Assembly: GCF_003202405.1 (NCBI RefSeq)
Contig: NZ_QJHL01000001.1
Location: 186,001 to 250,000, forward strand
DNA from: Flavobacterium hydrophilum
GTDB lineage: Bacteria > Bacteroidota > Bacteroidia > Flavobacteriales > Flavobacteriaceae
Direction of reading: 5' to 3'
DNA length: 64,000 bases
Shown here one piece after another: positions 60,185 through 64,000 of this stretch (position 1 is its first letter; every line of letters begins with the position of its first letter). Below the pieces are notes generated by a model. The model was not told the DNA's origin, did no database searches, and saw nothing but the letters and a program-made list of their open reading frames with translations. The translations under genes were made by a program, and so were the position numbers.

Positions 60185-60886
60185 CTAATTTGTGAAATTA
60201 GTGTTTAATAGCTCGATTTGATTTCGGTTTAGTTTGACCAGGCCGCGCTGTTCCATTTTTTTGAGTAATCTCGAAACCACTTCTCTGGAGGTGTTTAATT
60301 CGGATGCAATTTCCTGATGTGATAATTTGACTTCAGAACAGCCACAGGCATCAGAATGTCTTTTCAGATAAAACTCCAAACGCTCATCCATAGAGCGGAA
60401 TGCGATATTATCTACCACTTCAAGAACTTCTTCAAAACGACTTCGGTAGGTTTCAATGACAAATTCGTACCAGGATCTGTGTTCCATCATCCATTTGTCC
60501 ATCATTTGCAGCGGAATCATCATAACCGTAACATCTTCTACCACTTTAGCCATAATTTTGCTTTTTTCGCTTTTTGCAGTACAGATCATCGAAATAGCAC
60601 AGGCTTGTCCCGGCTGTAAATAATACATTAAAAACTCCCCCCCGTCTTCGCCTTCACGATAAATTTTTATTTTTCCTTTGGTAATCAAAACCGTGTTTTT
60701 AATGTATTGTCCGGTTCGCATCAGGATAGTTCCGGCTTTAAAATCCTGCAGGCTTCCGTTTTCTTCAATAGTCGCAATAAGTTCGCCGGAGAAATTAGGG
60801 AATATGTTTTTTAATGAATTTTGCATTGAGAATGATTTTAACACATCAGGAGGATGGAATCTTAAAAGGTTCTCCGACTCTGACAT
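60185..60886 (-). CDS. Crp/Fnr family transcriptional regulator
   Basis: Regulator of 233 residues. A cyclic-nucleotide-type beta-roll (GTILMRTGQYIKNTVLITKG, FLMYYLQPGQACAISMICTAKS) is followed by the long dimer helix and a C-terminal HTH (LSHQEIASELNTSREVVSRLLKKMEQRGLVKL). Cys pairs at SDACGCSEVKL and MICT could sense redox or sulfur state, but no N-terminal FNR cluster is present. An alternative start is M21 (60826). It lies beside TSUP and the divergent rhodanese, so control of sulfur genes is an inference. Confidence 0.9.
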   Translation of the reverse strand: MSESENLLRFHPPDVLKSFSMQNSLKNIFPNFSGELIATIEENGSLQDFKAGTILMRTGQYIKNTVLITKGKIKIYREGEDGGEFLMYYLQPGQACAISMICTAKSEKSKIMAKVVEDVTVMMIPLQMMDKWMMEHRSWYEFVIETYRSRFEEVLEVVDNIAFRSMDERLEFYLKRHSDACGCSEVKLSHQEIASELNTSREVVSRLLKKMEQRGLVKLNRNQIELLNTNFTN

Positions 60887-61186
60887 ACATTAATTTTGCC
60901 TCTTAATTTTATCAAAAGGTTAAAAAAATATAATTTTTTGTAAAGATAAGAGATTGAAATGGTATAAAAATGTCAGAAAACTATTTTTAAGAACAGAATT
61001 ACTAAAATGAAAAAATCCTATTTTCTATTAACATTCCAGTATGTTTTTTTGAAAATAGTGAGTAAATTTGTAAAACGCTGACAATTTTACGTTCTCTAAA
61101 ACGTTTTCTCTGAATAATAATCGAAAACGTATTTTGAACGTATTTTATGTAGTAAAAACTTTTAATTTTACAAAAAACACAATACT
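60887..61186. other. 300-base divergent region, Crp/Fnr and rhodanese
   Basis: Carries the minus-7-like TAAATTTG (61063-61070) for the rhodanese and AAAACGTTTT and GAAAACGT half-sites near 61100-61130. No gene found. Confidence 0.6.
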
Positions 61187-61498
61187 ATGAATTTATCACA
61201 AGAAGATTGGGTTGCACAATTAGAGTCTGATGAAAATGCAGTTATACTTGACGTAAGAACTGAAGACGAATTTAACGACGGCTATATTGAAAATGCTGTA
61301 AATATTGACATCAATAAAGGTCAGGCTTTTATTTATGACATAGAAGAACTGGATAAAAATAAAAATTATTACGTGTATTGCCGTTCAGGAGCGAGAAGTG
61401 CAAAAGCATGTCAGATTATGAATGAATTAGGTTTTGAGAATGCCTATAATCTGCTTGGTGGAATCCTGGATTGGGAAGGCGAAACCGTAAATCCATAA
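61187..61498 (+). CDS. Single-domain rhodanese
   Basis: Sulfurtransferase of 103 residues: VILDVRTEDEFNDGYIENAVNID, and the active-site loop YVYCRSGARSAKACQIM with catalytic Cys (CRSGAR), ending NLLGGILDWEGE. It carries sulfane sulfur as a persulfide. It lies divergently from the Crp/Fnr regulator, next to TSUP, and fits the same sulfur theme as the MBL-rhodanese gene. A terminator follows at 61510. Confidence 0.93.
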   Translation: MNLSQEDWVAQLESDENAVILDVRTEDEFNDGYIENAVNIDINKGQAFIYDIEELDKNKNYYVYCRSGARSAKACQIMNELGFENAYNLLGGILDWEGETVNP

Positions 61499-61509
61499 AA
61501 AAGACTAAG

Positions 61510-61535
61510 AGAGGCAAAAAAATGCCTCTTTTTTC
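61510..61535. terminator. Intrinsic terminator after rhodanese
   Basis: AGAGGCA (61510-61516) and TGCCTCT (61523-61529) arms followed by T-rich sequence. Confidence 0.8.
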
Positions 61536-61577
61536 TTTTAAAAAATATTAAATAACCAAAACTAAAATTACCAGATT

Positions 61578-63158
61578 ATGAGTTTTATACCCGAAGAGTA
61601 TCAAATTAAAGACCTTCTGAATCAGGATACGTATCTTGTAGACGGAGAATTAAAAAAATGGACAGGTCAGACAACCCCAGTGTTTTCAACTATTTCTTCT
61701 ACAGAAAAATATACGCCTACATTATTAGGGTCTATTCCGTTTATGGCAGAAAAAGAAGCTGCTGAGGTAGTAGAAGCTGCGACTGCTGCTTATAATAAAG
61801 GTCAGGGATTATGGCCAACCATGAAAGTAATTGACCGTATTAAATGTATGGAAAATTTCGTGAGACAAATGAAGGAAACCCGTGAAGATGTGGTGAAACT
61901 TTTGATGTGGGAAATTGGAAAAAACCTTGGAGATTCGCAAAAAGAATTTGACAGAACGGTAGAATATATTCAGGATACTATTGACAGTTACAAAGAATTA
62001 AATGGGCGCAGTTCTCACTTTTCTAAAGTCCAGGGCGTAAATGCAATGATTCGTCGTGGACCTTTAGGAGTTGTATTATGTCTTGGACCTTACAATTATC
62101 CGCTTAACGAAACTTTCTCATTATTGATTCCTGCATTAATTATGGGTAATGCCGTGATTTTTAAACCGGCAAAATATGGTGTTTTATGTATTTCTCCATT
62201 ATTGGAAGCTTTCAGAAGCAGTTTTCCAAAAGGGGTTATCAATATTGTATACGGAAGAGGTCGTGAAGTAGCTTCTCCAATTATGAAGTCAGGAAAAATT
62301 GATGTTTTGGCATTGATTGGAAACAGTAAGTCTGCGATTGCTTTACAAGATCAGCATCCAAACAAAAACAGACTTCGTTTGATTTTAGGTCTGGAAGCTA
62401 AAAATCCAGCGATTATTTTACCGGATGCTGACTTAGATTTGGCTATCCAGGAGTGTATTACAGGATCATTGTCTTTTAATGGTCAGCGTTGTACAGCTTT
62501 AAAAGTATTATATGTTCATGAGTCTATCGCTGAGGAATTTAACAAACGTTTTTCTGAAAAAGTAGATGCTTTGGTATTTGGAAATCCATGGGAAAAAGGA
62601 GTTTCTTTAACTCCACTTCCGGAAGAAGATAAACCAGCTTACATTCAGGGATTAATTGACGATGCTACAAGTAAAGGAGCGAAAATATTAAATGAAAAAG
62701 GAGGGAAACATTCTGAAAATTATATTTTTCCGGCCGTTTTATATCCTGTAAATAAAGACATGAGAGTGTATCACGAAGAGCAATTTGGACCAGTAGTGCC
62801 GATTATTTCTTTCAAGGATATTAACGAACCGCTTGACGATATGGCCGAATCAAATTACGGTCAGCAGGTAAGTTTGTTCGGAAAAGACATCAAAACTCTG
62901 GCTCCGCTTATCGATGCTTTGGTAAACTTAGTTTGCAGGGTGAACCTGAACAGTTCTTGCCAGAGAGGTCCGGATGCGTTCCCGTTTACAGGACGTAAAG
63001 ATTCTGCAGTAGGTACATTGAGTATTCCGGATGCATTGCGTTCGTTCTCTATTCGTACGTTTGTGGCTTCAAAAGACATTGCTTATAACAATGAAATCCT
63101 TCAGGAATTATTAAACAGTAAAGAATCCAATTTCATCAATACTGATTATATTTTATAA
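61578..63158 (+). CDS. gapN: NADP-dependent non-phosphorylating glyceraldehyde-3-phosphate dehydrogenase
   Basis: Aldehyde dehydrogenase of 526 residues. It oxidises glyceraldehyde-3-phosphate directly to 3-phosphoglycerate with NADP and bypasses an ATP-forming step. The catalytic Cys is in [10 protein letters not shown] (about residue 305) and the general-base Glu in [10 protein letters not shown] (about 271). Other motifs are [12 protein letters not shown] and the [21 protein letters not shown] segment seen in GapN-like enzymes. Single gene between two terminators. It supplies NADPH. Confidence 0.92.
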   Translation: MSFIPEEYQIKDLLNQDTYLVDGELKKWTGQTTPVFSTISSTEKYTPTLLGSIPFMAEKEAAEVVEAATAAYNKGQGLWPTMKVIDRIKCMENFVRQMKETREDVVKLLMWEIGKNLGDSQKEFDRTVEYIQDTIDSYKELNGRSSHFSKVQGVNAMIRRGPLGVVLCLGPYNYPLNETFSLLIPALIMGNAVIFKPAKYGVLCISPLLEAFRSSFPKGVINIVYGRGREVASPIMKSGKIDVLALIGNSKSAIALQDQHPNKNRLRLILGLEAKNPAIILPDADLDLAIQECITGSLSFNGQRCTALKVLYVHESIAEEFNKRFSEKVDALVFGNPWEKGVSLTPLPEEDKPAYIQGLIDDATSKGAKILNEKGGKHSENYIFPAVLYPVNKDMRVYHEEQFGPVVPIISFKDINEPLDDMAESNYGQQVSLFGKDIKTLAPLIDALVNLVCRVNLNSSCQRGPDAFPFTGRKDSAVGTLSIPDALRSFSIRTFVASKDIAYNNEILQELLNSKESNFINTDYIL

Positions 63159-63181
63159 TTTTCAGGTTATATATTAATTTC

Positions 63182-63218
63182 AAAACCGCCTTATTCTTGT
63201 GAATTTGGCGGTTTTTTG
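63182..63218. terminator. Intrinsic terminator after gapN
   Basis: AAAACCGCC (63182-63190) and GGCGGTTTT (63207-63215) perfect 9-bp arms, 16-base loop, followed by T-run. Confidence 0.85.
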
Positions 63219-63424
63219 CATTTTTGTTTTCTTCCTAAAAATGGATAGTACACAGTAAAAGTTGTGTAAAATAGATAAGAATGGGTAAAATTTACACACT
63301 GACTTCTCCCTTGTATTATGCTAATTCGTTCATTATCTGAATGAAACCTTATTGGCATGGCGCTTGTAAAATGAAATAGAACAACGTTTAGATAAACGCC
63401 ATCGGAAATTAATACAAGCATAAT

Positions 63425-64000
63425 ATGGAAAGCGAAACAATTATTTCAAAACAATTTTATTCAACAGATAAAACAAATAAAAAAGAACACACTTTACAAA
63501 GTTCTATTTTTAAAATTAATCAGGAATCTTCAAAAATCAGCATAGATAAAACTTCAAATTCACTACCGATTTTTGTTCTCATAGGTACTTTTGCCGTACT
63601 ATTTGCAGGTGCTTTTTTAGTTTATAAATTTCAGTCAGATTTTGAGCAGTTTCAACTGGAAAGAATAGAATCTATGATAGGTTTTCCATTTTTGATTCTG
63701 GCTACTATTTTATTTCTTTTTAAAGCCGGAGTTTTTCTGTATAAGTCATTTCTTTATTTCAAATACAAGCCTATAGAATCTGTTTCAGATGATTTACTGC
63801 CTACCTGTACAGTTATAGTTCCGGCTTATAATGAAGGCAAATTGGTTTGGGATACTTTACTAAGTTTGGCAGACAGTGATTATCCGCAGGAAAAAATGCA
63901 GCTTTTGGCTATTGACGACGGAAGCAAAGATGATACCTGGTATTGGATTCAACAGGCTAAAATAAAACTTGGAGATCGATTGTCAATCTATCAGCAGCCA
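63425..64000 (+). CDS. Membrane glycosyltransferase family 2, 3' end outside window
   Basis: A 192-codon start of a longer gene beginning at ATG 63425. A cytoplasmic N-terminal stretch (MESETIISKQFYSTDKTNKK) precedes two hydrophobic segments (about 49-70 and 90-110) and the GT-A core with TVIVPAYNEGKLVWDT and LLAIDDGSKDDT. This pattern matches processive hyaluronan/cellulose-synthase-like or chitin-synthase-type enzymes that make and extrude a surface polysaccharide. The reaction and product cannot be told from the partial sequence. The upstream gap (63219-63424) is AT-rich with GTGTAAA/TTTACAC half-sites. Confidence 0.85.
   Translation, partial: MESETIISKQFYSTDKTNKKEHTLQSSIFKINQESSKISIDKTSNSLPIFVLIGTFAVLFAGAFLVYKFQSDFEQFQLERIESMIGFPFLILATILFLFKAGVFLYKSFLYFKYKPIESVSDDLLPTCTVIVPAYNEGKLVWDTLLSLADSDYPQEKMQLLAIDDGSKDDTWYWIQQAKIKLGDRLSIYQQP

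Noticed and set aside
1..64000. rRNA, tRNA, prophage, insertion sequence or CRISPR array
   Set aside because: None recognised by eye; a tRNAscan or covariance-model search was not possible and could still find a tRNA.

Overview
The window looks like chromosome from a Flavobacterium-type member of the Bacteroidetes. The evidence is AT-rich DNA, genes with no Shine-Dalgarno sequences, many TAnnTTTG minus-7 boxes (the Bacteroidetes promoter element), a large secreted protein with a type IX secretion (gliding-motility-type) C-terminal domain, a CarboxypepD_reg-type TonB-dependent receptor, LytTR/2TM regulators and several palindromic repeat families between genes. No rRNA, tRNA, phage, insertion sequence or CRISPR array was recognised.

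Layout. 1-1645: ABC exporter (ATPase cut by the window edge, plus permease). 1767-6287: 1506-residue secreted adhesin-like protein. 6376-10460: typA, then a PAS histidine kinase and its response regulator. 10528-16867: minus-strand housekeeping and accessory genes (nucleoid protein, four-helix-bundle protein, HPP protein, a ClC protein with altered glutamates, small enzymes). 17009-23685: TonB receptor, TPR protein, then a LytS kinase, three stand-alone 2TM proteins and a LytTR regulator. 23774-27316: ctaA, cca, yaaA. 27522-32150: tetR-tolC-emrA-emrB type efflux operon with a doubled palindromic operator. 32340-41436: complete trp operon (E, G, D, C, F, B, A) interrupted by four unrelated genes and by repeat elements, and preceded by a leader peptide with three consecutive Trp codons and an attenuator. 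41562-46559: secreted beta-helix-like protein, a marR-nitroreductase-yceI operon with doubled palindromes, and glpD. 46853-53482: sulfur-related genes (split YeeE/YedE transporter, persulfide dioxygenase-like MBL-rhodanese protein), an HD hydrolase, cytochrome bd oxidase and a DUF4260 protein. 53515-59018: a quinone reductase, an AraC regulator, small hypothetical proteins, an XRE regulator and a 21-residue-repeat protein. 59213-61498: TSUP exporter, Crp/Fnr regulator and rhodanese. 61578-64000: gapN and the start of a membrane glycosyltransferase.

How genes work together. The trp block encodes all steps from chorismate to tryptophan; the leader (Trp-Trp-Trp, then competing hairpins) points to ribosome-mediated attenuation. 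The TetR and MarR genes each sit beside two copies of a palindrome that overlaps or abuts a minus-7 box, which suggests autoregulation. The YeeE/YedE pair, MBL-rhodanese, TSUP, rhodanese and Crp/Fnr genes, with cytochrome bd in between, are consistent with handling of sulfide, persulfide and thiosulfate. That connection is inference.

Most unusual structure: at least six families of intergenic palindromic or modular repeats, strongly concentrated in the spacers of the trp operon. One of them appears to supply the GTG start codon of cca. No wholly new defence or mobile system was found.
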